Shown piece after piece: positions 1 through 7,988 of a stretch of 64,000 nt of DNA (position 1 is the first letter of the stretch; every line of letters begins with the position of its first letter). Below the pieces are notes generated by a model. That model had not been told where the DNA came from, did no database searches, and worked only from the letters and a program-made list of their open reading frames with translations. Source of the DNA: a virus; the IMG/VR virus record IMGVR_UViG_3300035698_026135, positions 49,330 through 113,329 of that record. One strand, 5' to 3'. A program made the position numbers and the translations under genes.

Positions 1-2
1 CA

Positions 3-137
3 CTCAACGCGAACATCTTTGGGCTATATGAATTTGGTGGAGAAATCGGTATCGGACCTGTTATCGGCGTCGCCACCATCGAAGATAAGTCCAGATTTAA
101 TTTTGGGCTACAATTTCAATGGAGGCCTTGGGACTGA
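3..137 (+). CDS. C-terminal fragment of an unrecognised protein (cut by window edge)
   Basis: A reading frame is open from the left edge and stops with TGA at 135-137, leaving 44 visible residues. The tail ends FNFGLQFQWRPWD and is rich in glycine and aromatic residues in an alternating pattern that suggests beta-strands. I do not recognise the protein; a virion or beta-structured surface protein is possible but not shown. Its stop codon overlaps the next start by one base (TGATG), which supports it being a real translated gene. Confidence 0.55.
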   Translation, partial: LNANIFGLYEFGGEIGIGPVIGVATIEDKSRFNFGLQFQWRPWD

Positions 138-400
138 TGAAAAAAATAGAACTAGAAGAAAGAGAAGAGCGGGTCACGCAAGAGGATCGGGATGCATATA
201 AAATTCCCTTTGCTTGCTATGGGTGCAATTCACTAATGTATAACTGGGACCGTAGATGGTTCTATAAACATGGAGTATGCGCAGATTGCTCTATAGAATA
301 TATAGAGGATAGAGATTTGTCAGAAGATTTATTGAGAGATCGCCCTAAGTTATTGGCGTATGTCAAAGAAAAAATAACCGAAAGAAAGAAAAAAGAATAA
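137..400 (+). CDS. Small zinc-ribbon-like protein, function unknown
   Basis: The 87-residue product carries two CxxC pairs (about C27/C30 and C48/C51) separated by 17 residues, the spacing of a small treble-clef or zinc-ribbon. The N- and C-termini are highly charged. I chose ATG 137 over the in-frame ATG at 119 because a GGAGG sits at 121-125, about 11 nt upstream, and because the start overlaps the preceding stop. No family is recognised. It lies just upstream of the terminase operon, so it may be co-transcribed with it. Confidence 0.6.
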   Translation: MKKIELEEREERVTQEDRDAYKIPFACYGCNSLMYNWDRRWFYKHGVCADCSIEYIEDRDLSEDLLRDRPKLLAYVKEKITERKKKE

Positions 401-425
401 GTATAGGTATAAATGGAGATTTAAT

Positions 426-923
426 ATGTCTAAACCCCACACAATCACAAAGTTTAAAGAGATGCCCAGAGAGTTTGTTTACGAACAGGGCAAGGATTTG
501 TCGTCCGTTCTGCACAATATCGTAGTAGATATTCGAGAAGAGGCCGATCAAGCCATGGTCAATGATTGGAGTATTTCTCCAAGCCAATTAAAGGCCTGCC
601 ACGTAAAAGTTCATGGAACAGGAGATCTTCCGAAGGTTGAACTCAGAGTTTCCGAGATGCACGGTGGATATTTGGGAGATTTAGCTAACCCCCAGGAGCT
701 TTCCAGGCGCGGAACAGAGACTCTGAAATTGCTTGGTAAATTTGAAAAGGATCTCAAGAAGAAATTCAAAGAAAGATCCGGTAAGACTCTCTCCCTATCG
801 AAAGGAAAACCCCATGTAGATTGGCAATTAGTCGCAGCAAACGGCCTTTATCAATTTATTGCAACGAAAGTTTGTGATGTAAAGACGGCGATGCCGGGCC
901 ACACATGGGACAAAGACGAGTAA
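426..923 (+). CDS. Unknown protein preceding the large terminase
   Basis: This 165-residue soluble protein is charged, with a lysine-rich stretch in its second half (about residues 98-120). A GGAG lies about 9 nt before ATG 426. It stops 15 nt before the terminase start and in the same frame. Position suggests a packaging partner such as a small terminase subunit (gp16-like), but I see no helix-turn-helix or long coiled coil that would establish this, so the role is inference from context only. Confidence 0.6.
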   Translation: MSKPHTITKFKEMPREFVYEQGKDLSSVLHNIVVDIREEADQAMVNDWSISPSQLKACHVKVHGTGDLPKVELRVSEMHGGYLGDLANPQELSRRGTETLKLLGKFEKDLKKKFKERSGKTLSLSKGKPHVDWQLVAANGLYQFIATKVCDVKTAMPGHTWDKDE

Positions 924-938
924 GAGGCTCTTCATCGT

Positions 939-2588
939 TTGTCGAAAGAAATACTAAAAAACGACGCCATCAAAGAAGTTCTTAGATGTTCCAGAGACCC
1001 AGTTTATTTCATAAACAATTATTGTAAAATCAAGCACCCCCATCGCGGCTTGGTCACCTTTAAACTCTACGAATATCAAGAAGAGGCAATCCATAACTTC
1101 TTGACTTATGACAAAAACATTGTCAATAAATCAAGGCAGTTGGGGTATTCTACATTGCTGGGCGCATTTATCGCCTGGCTTATCTTATTTCATAAAGATA
1201 AAGAGGTTTTGGTCGTTGCGACAAAGAAGGACGTCTCAACAAATCTTCTGAAGAAGGTTAAATTGATCTTAAAACACCTTCCCGACTGGATGTATCTTGC
1301 TGATATTACGACCAATCAGGCTCATACCCTCGCTTTGAGCAACGGCTCGTCTATGAAGTCTATACCGCGCTCTGATGACGCCGGACGCTCTGAGTCACTG
1401 GCGCTGCTTGTGATCGACGAAGCGGCTCATATCCGTGATATGGACGAGTTATGGAAAGGTTTGGCCTCGACAGTAGCAACAGGAGGTAAGGCAATTGCTC
1501 TTAGTACGCCCAAGGGCGTTGGTAATTGGTTCTATCACTATTGCAGAGGCGCAAAGTCAAAAGAATTAGCATGGAATTATCAAGAAGTTCCGTGGTGGCA
1601 TAACCCCGATTATGCCCTGGGTCTCGAAGATGATGCCAACGTGCCTGGAGGAAAGACTTCGCCATGGTTCAGGGAAATGACAGAGGGTTGGTCAAACCAG
1701 CAGATCGCTCAAGAGCTTCTGGTCAGCTTCACAGAAACCGGAGATACATATTTTGAGCCATCAACAATAGAACAGTATGACAACGCTTCTATCGAACCAA
1801 TAGAAAGAAAGGGTTTTGACAAAGGTCTTTGGATTTATAAACTCCCAGGGAAAGATGATAAATTTATTTTGTCAGCAGACGTTGCAAGCGGAACCGCAGA
1901 GGACAATAGTTCATTTGTCGTGATGGAAATTAAGGAAATGGAGATCTTTGCCGAATTCAAAGGAAAGATATCCCCAGATGTTTTTGGCGAATATATTGTT
2001 AACGAAATTTGCCCGACCTATAATAGCCCTTTGGTTGTCGTAGAAAATAATAGTATTGGAATGGTAACTGCTTTTACTATGAGAAACTTAGATTATAAAA
2101 ATTTGGCCTACATAGACGAAAAAAGTGGAAAACTTGTAGATAAGTGGTATGCTGAATATAACGACATTCAACCTGGATGGCGAACAACTGCAAAAAATAG
2201 ACCTATAATACTACAAAAATTAGAAGAGTTCCTAAGAAAAGGTCTCATTAAGTCTTATTCTAAGAGAATGGCTAGCGAGATGCTTTCTTTTGTCTGGAAA
2301 AGCGGAAAACCTCAAGCGAGAAAAGGAGAGAACGACGATTTAATTATGGCTTTAGCTATAGCTGTTTGGATGCACGAATCCTATTTTGCCCATACCTCAT
2401 CTGGAAGCGACGTTGCGTCTATGTACGATGCTGTAATAATAAACAGCAATTCGGCATCAGAGAGAATTCCAAATAGTGGAAATAGAGTAGAATTAGAAAA
2501 ACAAAGAATTCGTAAGATTGTAGACAATCAATCTAACTTAAGAGTGGGCAACAGCATAATTAATCTAGATTGGATCTATAAACAATAA
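939..2588 (+). CDS. Terminase large subunit, T4 gp17 family
   Basis: This is the DNA-packaging motor: an N-terminal ATPase and a C-terminal headful nuclease that act at the portal. At 549 residues it is close to T4 gp17 (610). A Walker A variant SRQLGYST lies at residues 65-72, Walker B LLVIDEA at 156-162 with catalytic E161, and coupling motif STPKG at 189-193. RNase H-fold nuclease acidic residues are D314 (SADVASG), E369 (VVVEN) and D466/D467 (GENDDL). The start is TTG: the frame is open only after the upstream gene's in-frame TAA at 921-923, and TTG 939 is the first start codon, with GAGG 11 nt upstream. The canonical GKT of the P-loop reads GYS here. Confidence 0.95.
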   Translation: MSKEILKNDAIKEVLRCSRDPVYFINNYCKIKHPHRGLVTFKLYEYQEEAIHNFLTYDKNIVNKSRQLGYSTLLGAFIAWLILFHKDKEVLVVATKKDVSTNLLKKVKLILKHLPDWMYLADITTNQAHTLALSNGSSMKSIPRSDDAGRSESLALLVIDEAAHIRDMDELWKGLASTVATGGKAIALSTPKGVGNWFYHYCRGAKSKELAWNYQEVPWWHNPDYALGLEDDANVPGGKTSPWFREMTEGWSNQQIAQELLVSFTETGDTYFEPSTIEQYDNASIEPIERKGFDKGLWIYKLPGKDDKFILSADVASGTAEDNSSFVVMEIKEMEIFAEFKGKISPDVFGEYIVNEICPTYNSPLVVVENNSIGMVTAFTMRNLDYKNLAYIDEKSGKLVDKWYAEYNDIQPGWRTTAKNRPIILQKLEEFLRKGLIKSYSKRMASEMLSFVWKSGKPQARKGENDDLIMALAIAVWMHESYFAHTSSGSDVASMYDAVIINSNSASERIPNSGNRVELEKQRIRKIVDNQSNLRVGNSIINLDWIYKQ

Positions 2589-2589
2589 T

Positions 2590-4611
2590 ATGCCTGAAAA
2601 TACAAAATCTTTAACTCCTGGACCGAAAGGTCGCAATCCTGTAAAAATGATGCCGGACGGATCTGTCCTAAAGAAGCTGATAAGGCTCTTCAGAACAAAT
2701 TCGGTGATGAAACACCACTTTCAGTCTGATGGATCAGCAAAACCCCAAGGAACCGCAAAGGCATTTTTCAAGAATGCCTACAGTTTCAACCAGAGCGTAA
2801 TCCCCGGATACAGTGGATATGATAGATTTGCTCGCTATTCAGATTATGCAGAGATGGAATCTCATCCGATTCTCGCAAATGCCCTAAATATCGTCGCTGA
2901 CGAGGTAACCCAGAAGAACGAAGACGGAAAAGTCATTCATCTGGTATCTGAGGACCAACAGATAGAGAAGCTCCTTCGCGAGCTGTTTAGCAACATTCTC
3001 AGACTCAACGGCAAACAGGGCTGGAAGCTTGTCCGCAACCTAATCAAATACGGCGATGCCGTCTATCTAATTGATATTACTCCGGAAAATGGTGTTGTTG
3101 GACTTGTCCACATGCCAGCAAATGAAATCGAGAGAGAGGAGGGCTTCGATCGCGATGAACCTTCTGCTGTCAGATTCCGCTGGACAGCCAAGCAGAATAT
3201 CGAAATTCCGAATGCCTACGTGGCACACTTTAGACTAGAAGGGAATGATATGTTTCATCCCTACGGACAGAGCGTCCTAGAGCCTGCTCGCCGCCCATGG
3301 AGGCAGATTGTTCTCCTTGAGGATGCGATGATGGTATATCGAATTACTCGCGCGCCAGAAAGAAGGATTTTTTATCTAGATGTCATGGGAGCACCACCCG
3401 AAGATGTTCCAAACATCATAAACAAGTTCAATGAAACGATTAAGAAAAGTGCCGTAATCGACAACCAAGGAAGAGTAGACCTTCGTTATGGTGGAACCTT
3501 GGCCATGGATGAAGATTATGTCATCCCGGTCAGAGGTGCAGATAGCAGCACGCGAATCGAAACGTTGCCTGGCGGACAAAACCTGGGAGATGTTGAGGAT
3601 ATTGAATTCATTCGAGCTAACCTATTTTCCGCTCTTGGTATCCCCAAAGCATTCTTGACTTTTGATCAAGATATGAAATCAAAACAGGTATTGACACAAG
3701 AGGATATTCGCTTCGCTAGAACTGTAGCCAGAATTCAAGAGGTCGTCATTGACGAACTTATCAAAATTGGAATGATTCACCTATATGTGAAGGGCCTACG
3801 AGGCGAACAGTTGATTAATTTCAAGATTAAAATGACGAATCCCTCGACCGTCGCCGAGCTTCAAAAGATGGAACTCCTTAGGGCGAGAATGGAACTTGTT
3901 ATGAATGCCAAAGATGGCGTATTTGATACGACCTACATCTATAAAGAATTTTTAAATCTCTCCGATGATGCAATCGAGAAGATCAGAAAAGGACAGATTC
4001 AAGATAAGATGTTCCAGGCAAAACTTCTTCAGATAGAGAATGCCCAAGGCATGCAACAAGGCATGCCAGGAATGGATCCAGGTATGGGCGGCGGAATGCC
4101 GATGCCAGGAATGGACCCAGGTATGGGCGGAGCACCACCTCCTATGGGCGGAGCGCCAGGAATGAACCCAGGAGCAGGAATGCCAGTTGAAGGACTTGAG
4201 ATCGACGACGAGGCCGAGGAGCTTGACGAATATAAAGATCTGCACAGAGATTCCTCTGGGAATTTCAGAACAAAGGCAAAACGAGGACTTGAGGGAACAG
4301 ATCTCACAGGAGCAGGCGATCCAGACGATGATCCGTATGACATCGCAGGAATCAGAAGAACCTATGCCTCACCAATGGGATCAAACGAATCGGTAGAACC
4401 GGCCCAGATGACGATGACCGAAGTCTTAAAATTGGTAAAAGAATTTTATAAAGATGAAGATGCGGAGAAGAAGAAAAATTCCAACGTATCTGAATACCCA
4501 CTTGGAATGACGGAAGAGAAATTAAAAGAAATATTTGGCGACGATCAATCGGGCGCTCAGACGAAAGAAATGCTCACAGAAGCCTACCATGAAAGCATCT
4601 GCCGGCTATAA
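2590..4611 (+). CDS. Portal protein, T4 gp20 family
   Basis: The portal is the dodecameric ring at the head vertex through which gp17 packages DNA. The 673-residue product starts one base after the terminase stop and precedes core and protease genes, the T4-like order. The body (residues ~60-480) has the gp20-type arrangement, including the hydrophilic clip/stem stretch and the conserved region around LGIPKAFLTFDQ. Unusual is a Gly/Met/Pro-rich low-complexity insert at about residues 488-535 built from GMDPGMGG-like units, then an acidic tail absent from T4 gp20. The last residues include MLTEAYHES. An in-frame open stretch follows the stop (see 4612-4698). Confidence 0.9.
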   Translation: MPENTKSLTPGPKGRNPVKMMPDGSVLKKLIRLFRTNSVMKHHFQSDGSAKPQGTAKAFFKNAYSFNQSVIPGYSGYDRFARYSDYAEMESHPILANALNIVADEVTQKNEDGKVIHLVSEDQQIEKLLRELFSNILRLNGKQGWKLVRNLIKYGDAVYLIDITPENGVVGLVHMPANEIEREEGFDRDEPSAVRFRWTAKQNIEIPNAYVAHFRLEGNDMFHPYGQSVLEPARRPWRQIVLLEDAMMVYRITRAPERRIFYLDVMGAPPEDVPNIINKFNETIKKSAVIDNQGRVDLRYGGTLAMDEDYVIPVRGADSSTRIETLPGGQNLGDVEDIEFIRANLFSALGIPKAFLTFDQDMKSKQVLTQEDIRFARTVARIQEVVIDELIKIGMIHLYVKGLRGEQLINFKIKMTNPSTVAELQKMELLRARMELVMNAKDGVFDTTYIYKEFLNLSDDAIEKIRKGQIQDKMFQAKLLQIENAQGMQQGMPGMDPGMGGGMPMPGMDPGMGGAPPPMGGAPGMNPGAGMPVEGLEIDDEAEELDEYKDLHRDSSGNFRTKAKRGLEGTDLTGAGDPDDDPYDIAGIRRTYASPMGSNESVEPAQMTMTEVLKLVKEFYKDEDAEKKKNSNVSEYPLGMTEEKLKEIFGDDQSGAQTKEMLTEAYHESICRL

Positions 4612-4698
4612 GAGCCGTTGGATTGGGAAGAAACTCTAGAAAGAAACGACGAAAAAGCAAATAAATTATTAGAAGAAGTCTATTTGCCAAATAAATAA
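4612..4698 (+). other. In-frame 28-codon open extension beyond the portal stop
   Basis: After the portal TAA (4609-4611) the same frame stays open for 28 sense codons and then ends in TAA TAG. The residues (beginning EPLDWEETLERN, ending EEVYLPNK) look like genuine charged protein sequence rather than random translation. It could be a recently truncated portal C-terminus, rare stop read-through, or a tiny separate gene from TTG 4618. Nothing in the sequence decides between these. Confidence 0.35.
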
Positions 4699-4723
4699 TA
4701 GTAGAAGCGAGAGAAAAAATAGA

Positions 4724-4957
4724 ATGACGCTTAATAATCCCATGAAAAATAAAATTACTGCTAAAAGGGTAGCTAGGGCAAAAAGAAGGCTGGTTAACCA
4801 ATATTCTTTGGGTGGAGGTTTTATAAACTCCTACAATTCAGCCATTAATATTGAAGAAAGTCTTGGTTTTTTTAGGCAAAATATTTCGGCATGTTGTCGA
4901 GGAGAATCCAAAACATCTCATGGATATGTTTGGAGACATGAAAATGATACGACATAA
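4724..4957 (+). CDS. Probable N-terminal frame of the following core-region gene (frameshifted)
   Basis: ATG 4724 opens a 77-codon frame starting MTLNNPMKNKITAKRVAR. The first ~48 residues are basic and look protein-like, but downstream of a run of seven T (4867-4873) the frame turns into cysteine-rich, unlikely sequence, whereas the +1 frame becomes convincing from that point. Joining the two at the T-run gives a continuous product. I therefore think residues 1-48 belong to the gene annotated at 4851-5792. Alternatively it is an independent small gene overlapping the next one. Confidence 0.4.
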   Translation: MTLNNPMKNKITAKRVARAKRRLVNQYSLGGGFINSYNSAINIEESLGFFRQNISACCRGESKTSHGYVWRHENDTT

Positions 4958-5792
4958 CAAAAAAAGAAATACATTTATAGTTTACGAACAATTAATTACA
5001 CTAGTCACACAACTGGCTGCTGGCGGAAATAAAACCGAGGCAAATTTTGTTGTTGAAATCATTAAGGAATGTTTTCACCCAAAAACACATTTGGGCCGAG
5101 AATACAAATTAATGAAGTCCGTCTTCGAAACGAGGCTGGGCTCAAAAGAGGATGCTCAGGATTTACTCAAAGAGGTTCTTTCAGAATCTAAGATTATTTC
5201 CCAAGAAAAACTGGAATTTGAGAAGGGCCGGCTTATAAAAAATATAAATAAATCCTTTTCTAAAGATTTTTATAAAATCCCCATTAAAGAATACAAGCAG
5301 GCCGCATCCCTGCAAATCTTGATGAACGAATCCAGAACCAAAGATGTTGATACAACTCCCTCAGAGAGAGTTCAAATCAAGAAGACTTTAATTGAGACCA
5401 TCACCAGAGCGAAACCTGCTCCCGCCCAAGAGGTTGATAGCCTGACGCTATCTTTGATGATCAAAAAGTTTAATGGAAGATACGCAAAAATAATGAATGA
5501 GGACCAACGACACCTTTTGTCTGCTTGGACAAACTTCATTGTCAACAAGGACGAAACTCAAGCTAAAAAGGTCATCGAAGAGAAGGTCGATAAGTTGAAA
5601 ATTTCACTCTCCTCTTTAATGCATTCAAAAAATCATAAAAACAGTGAACTACGAGGCAGTCTAAAAGAAGCCTACGGCAAACTTGTTGAATCTAAGTTTG
5701 AACTAGATGAAAAATCAATTTATGAAGTTATGAGGTATTTTGACCTTACCGAGGACCTTAAAAATTATGACCAAGAAGAAAAAGAAGTTTGA
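4851..5792 (+). CDS. Head-core-region protein of unknown function
   Basis: The frame encodes up to 313 residues of helical, lysine/glutamate-rich sequence without recognisable motifs. It lies between portal and protease, where T4 keeps the core proteins gp67 and gp68, so a prohead-core role is inferred from position only. The start is uncertain: the frame opens with TTG 4851; an ATG at 4942 has a GGAG 8 nt upstream; or the protein begins at ATG 4724 in another frame and shifts at the T7 run. The stretch before 4942 (including FRHVVEENPKHL) looks coding, which favours the last option. Confidence 0.6.
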   Translation: MKKVLVFLGKIFRHVVEENPKHLMDMFGDMKMIRHNKKRNTFIVYEQLITLVTQLAAGGNKTEANFVVEIIKECFHPKTHLGREYKLMKSVFETRLGSKEDAQDLLKEVLSESKIISQEKLEFEKGRLIKNINKSFSKDFYKIPIKEYKQAASLQILMNESRTKDVDTTPSERVQIKKTLIETITRAKPAPAQEVDSLTLSLMIKKFNGRYAKIMNEDQRHLLSAWTNFIVNKDETQAKKVIEEKVDKLKISLSSLMHSKNHKNSELRGSLKEAYGKLVESKFELDEKSIYEVMRYFDLTEDLKNYDQEEKEV

Positions 5793-7986
5793 TGAAGCAT
5801 CGGTCACAGCCGATATAACAGGATACCTCGCTTCTCGAAAAGCTTTTGCTAACGGAGAGGTGTATAATAAAAATAAGAAGAATAAGAAACCGACTCCTTG
5901 GTACCTGAAAACGGTCAAGGAAGTCCGTGCTGGCGTTCGTAAAGCGCTCACCGAACACAGGCTCCTAAGCGAATCTGATTTGAATTCGTTTGATGATCAC
6001 ATTGAAGATCTAGAGAATCAACTCGCCGACGCCGAAGAGAGATATGCCGAAAAGCCAAAAGATGCCGCACGGCGATTCAAAGTCCGCGAACTAGGTAGTC
6101 AAGTTCAACGATCCCACAAAGCGAAAGAGCTTGGCGGAGACGATTGGAGAAGTTATCTCATTGACCCAGAAGGCCAAAAGAAGATTGACGATACCAAAAA
6201 AGAGAAATCTACACGAAACAAAAAACAATCAGTGGTGGACGATTTCGACAAAGATCCCGAAGTAGAAAACTTTGTCTCTGTTGTGACTCCGGGCATCACA
6301 AAGTGGGTAAAGGCCAACAAAAATAAAACTGGTGTTTGGCTTCTGAATAAGTTTCAAAAATATCTCAACCAGACTAATACGAACGCTAAAGAGCTTAAGG
6401 ACATTGAGAGCCTCGTCAAAGATGTCCTGATTGGCAAATATGCCAATAGTCCGAACCTTACTTCTCCGCTTGGAAAACCTGCGGAGAGCGAAGAGGATAA
6501 AATTAAATATGGCACGCTCGCATTTCTAAAGGCAAAAGAAGGAGAGAAAACACCAGCGCAGCCAATGGATTCGCCAGAGATGAAAGTCAAAGGCTCAGGC
6601 AAACGCACCGCACCAGGCGCAGGAATGGTACAAAAGGGAAGCGATAGGTACCGCAAAAGAATCGCTAAAGAGCCAATGCCTGGAGCAATCGGAGACCTTC
6701 AAAAGCTTCACAAAAAGATAGACGTTGCACCAGAATTTAAAGGCAAGGCTGTTGTTCCACCCAAGAGCGGTCGGGGCGGAAGCTTTGATCCAGGAACAGC
6801 AGGAAAAGAACTTCAGCAATCTTATGTTAAGATTGTAGATGAGATTCTGTATGGAAAAAATGGCAAGTTTGACGAACTCGTAAACATCATTGGCCGTCGC
6901 CATGGCATAAACGATATGCCAAAGGTTGTTGCGCACCTTGCAAGCTTCGAAAAAGAAGGCGTTGACATGACAGAGAAGAATGTAGAAATGCAGTTTTCAG
7001 ACAAGGAGATCGAGGCCCTTGGAGAATTGTCTGTCCTTTCCGATCCAACCGAAGTTGCAAAATTACAGAGTCAGGGATTTACTCAATTTGAGGACGCTCT
7101 AGGAAATTACCTAAGAGACCTCTTTGCCGATAGAGGATATGACATTAAAACGTCCGATGAAGACGATGACTTAGATTCAGATTCCGGCGCCGTGACAGAT
7201 GGGATGAGAGCACTTCTTGCCATCGAATTGAAGGTTAAGAGAAACGAGGTGGACCAAGCCGCTTCCGAAATGAGAAAATCGAATCCAGAAAAGTGGAACA
7301 AGGCTGAGACCGCCGCCCTGAGAAGGTTGAGAGATCTTTCTCCGAGCGATTTCACCAAAGAGATTCAGGGCCGAAAGGGCCGAACCGACGATGCAAAAGA
7401 GCTTGAAAAAAGAAAGGCTGCCCTCAAGCCATCAGTAGACAAAAGAAGAGAGGAAGACGAAGCAATAGTTGCCCCTATGGGAAAATCCGATTTCCAAAGA
7501 AGTCTGGATGCACGGGAATATCACCAAAATATGTCTGCAATGGACAGGGTTATTGCGAGGCAAGAGAAAGAGTCGGCCGAGAATGAAGATCAAGGCCTAT
7601 TTAATCAGAGAGAAAACAAAATGAGTAAAAAAGAATCATACCAATTTAGCATCCTTGAGCTTTTCGAAGGCTTCGAGAATTCTTACGATATCGAGACCGA
7701 CGAAAAAGAAGAAGAGTGGGAGAATGGAACCCTTGCGTCCAAGAAAGAATGGGTTAAAGACCTATCCCTAGAGTCCCTCATGAGGACTATTGTTGAATCC
7801 GAGAAGGATAGACACACCAGAACGCGAAGCCCAGAGCCCGCCGATTGGCTTGAAGGAGATGCAGAAGTAGAAGAGGAACTAAAAAACGTCAATGTTCCTG
7901 ATGGTTGGAATAAAGGAAACACTCCAGATTCATGGCTCGCCGTTGGCAAGCATGCCGGAAAGCTTCCTGACAACGAAAGGAAATAA
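5767..7986 (+). CDS. Large charged head-region protein, function unknown
   Basis: The 739-residue product is very rich in Lys, Glu and Asp, with long predicted helices and disordered linkers, and lacks any motif I recognise. I prefer ATG 5767 (GAGGA about 11 nt upstream, overlapping the previous gene by 26 nt) to TTG 5740. An in-frame ATG at 7621 begins a C-terminal module of ~120 residues containing SILELFEGFE, resembling short motifs near the starts of other head-cluster proteins here. Its position directly before the prohead protease suggests an internal core or packaged protein, by inference. Confidence 0.7.
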   Translation: MTKKKKKFDEASVTADITGYLASRKAFANGEVYNKNKKNKKPTPWYLKTVKEVRAGVRKALTEHRLLSESDLNSFDDHIEDLENQLADAEERYAEKPKDAARRFKVRELGSQVQRSHKAKELGGDDWRSYLIDPEGQKKIDDTKKEKSTRNKKQSVVDDFDKDPEVENFVSVVTPGITKWVKANKNKTGVWLLNKFQKYLNQTNTNAKELKDIESLVKDVLIGKYANSPNLTSPLGKPAESEEDKIKYGTLAFLKAKEGEKTPAQPMDSPEMKVKGSGKRTAPGAGMVQKGSDRYRKRIAKEPMPGAIGDLQKLHKKIDVAPEFKGKAVVPPKSGRGGSFDPGTAGKELQQSYVKIVDEILYGKNGKFDELVNIIGRRHGINDMPKVVAHLASFEKEGVDMTEKNVEMQFSDKEIEALGELSVLSDPTEVAKLQSQGFTQFEDALGNYLRDLFADRGYDIKTSDEDDDLDSDSGAVTDGMRALLAIELKVKRNEVDQAASEMRKSNPEKWNKAETAALRRLRDLSPSDFTKEIQGRKGRTDDAKELEKRKAALKPSVDKRREEDEAIVAPMGKSDFQRSLDAREYHQNMSAMDRVIARQEKESAENEDQGLFNQRENKMSKKESYQFSILELFEGFENSYDIETDEKEEEWENGTLASKKEWVKDLSLESLMRTIVESEKDRHTRTRSPEPADWLEGDAEVEEELKNVNVPDGWNKGNTPDSWLAVGKHAGKLPDNERK

Positions 7987-7988
7987 AA

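Noticed and set aside
4029-4343. Open frames on the minus strand opposite the portal Gly/Met/Pro region
   Set aside because: They mirror the low-complexity codons of the portal gene, have no ribosome site and give repetitive Pro/Ile/Gly or His/Trp sequence.
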